Below are positions 63,643-64,000 of a DNA stretch of 64,000 nucleotides, piece by piece (within the stretch, counting starts at the first letter, position 1; each line of letters begins with the position of its first letter). Made by a program: the position numbers and the translations under genes. Source of the DNA: Pythium myriotylum (lineage: Eukaryota > Oomycota > Peronosporomycetes > Pythiales > Pythiaceae); assembly GCA_023091665.1 (NCBI GenBank), contig JALJCQ010000012.1, forward strand, positions 1,364,001 through 1,428,000, given 5' to 3'. The notes under the pieces were generated by a model. It had not been told where the DNA came from, did not search any database, and was given only the letters and a program-made list of their open reading frames with translations.

Positions 63643-64000
63643 CTATTGACAAACATGATACTCTCTTGGGTGTTCGCATTCCGTGCCAACTGATATAACA
63701 CCGTACTGTCCTTTCGGATTCTGCCACACAAAAGAGAACATGAGAAACAATTTCCTCGTGAAAGCCAGAGATCAGGGATTACTCACGTGTCGAGACGGTG
63801 ACGAATGTGCATCTGGATTTTGCGATCGTGACGCAGAGCACCCTTACCCTTTCTCGAGATGCCGGCTGCGTTGGAGCCGTCGGGAGGAAGGTAGTTCATA
63901 TTTTGGTGTTCCAAAGCCTCACTGATTGCTTTGTACACTTTGCGATACTTTTGCCAGTTGACCAGTCCGTCTTCGATCGACTTCATGGCCTCCTCGATTG
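63643..64000 (-). CDS. C-terminal part of an unknown protein, cut by the window edge
   Basis: The open frame enters from the right edge (IEEAMKSIEDGLVNWQKYRK) and continues VYKAISEALEHQNMNYLPPD, GSNAAGISRKGKGALRHDRK, IQMHIRHRLDT. A donor (ACG|tgagta region near 63786) and an acceptor gtgtggcag permit a last exon reading NPKGQYGVISVGTECEHPRE and ending YHVCQ at TAG 63643-63645. The family is not recognised. Start and full length lie beyond the window. Confidence 0.5.

Overview
The window looks like nuclear DNA from an oomycete (Phytophthora/Pythium-type stramenopile). It is gene-dense, with GC-rich coding regions and short introns (mostly 50-110 nt) that begin GT and end AG. Intergenic spaces are very small. 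Several YCAYTYY initiator-like motifs of the oomycete type lie shortly before start codons. Gene content agrees: a full-size PDR-type ABCG transporter, a very long multidomain MAP kinase, Stealth-type phosphotransferases, and IFT20, which implies a flagellated stage. Species cannot be read from the window. Gene models were built by hand by joining open frames across GT-AG introns, so exon edges are estimates unless stated as exact.

Layout. 0-10 kb: a UPRTase-like protein with a degenerate PRPP loop, a YOD1/OTU1 deubiquitinase, an MFSD8-like transporter (reverse) and an AP2-like domain protein with two C-terminal membrane segments. 10-22 kb: an OSR1/SPAK-like kinase (reverse), two Stealth/GNPTAB-like paralogues facing tail to tail, an NAD-binding epimerase-like protein, and a 1379-residue PH / NTF2-like / C2 / MAPK / WW kinase. 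22-30 kb, all reverse: a putatively lipidated unknown protein, a small Sec7 Arf-GEF and a PDR ABCG transporter. 31-43 kb, all forward: a coatomer-like beta-propeller protein (candidate TSET/TPLATE TTRAY), a methionine synthase reductase-like diflavin enzyme, a DENND4-like Rab-GEF and a poorly resolved helical-repeat gene.

44-64 kb: a papain-family protease, histone H3 (reverse), ataxin-10, a SEL1L/Hrd3-like protein with a LamG-like domain (reverse), trimethylguanosine synthase, PEX4 (reverse), IFT20, WDR24 of GATOR2 (reverse), a coiled-coil unknown (reverse), an eukaryotic Aat (leucyl/phenylalanyl-tRNA-protein transferase) and a cut-off gene at the right edge. Genes here alternate strands in divergent and convergent pairs. 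Convergent stop codons are as little as 4 nt apart, and divergent starts less than 80 nt apart.

There is no operon logic. Common themes are membrane traffic and protein quality control (Sec7, DENND4, the TTRAY candidate, Stealth, SEL1L, YOD1, PEX4) and signalling (OSR1-like kinase, multidomain MAPK, WDR24). I found no convincing transposon, CRISPR, tRNA or rRNA. The most unusual items are the AP2-plus-membrane-anchor protein, the PH-NTF2-C2-MAPK-WW kinase, the TTRAY candidate and the LamG-bearing SEL1L homologue.
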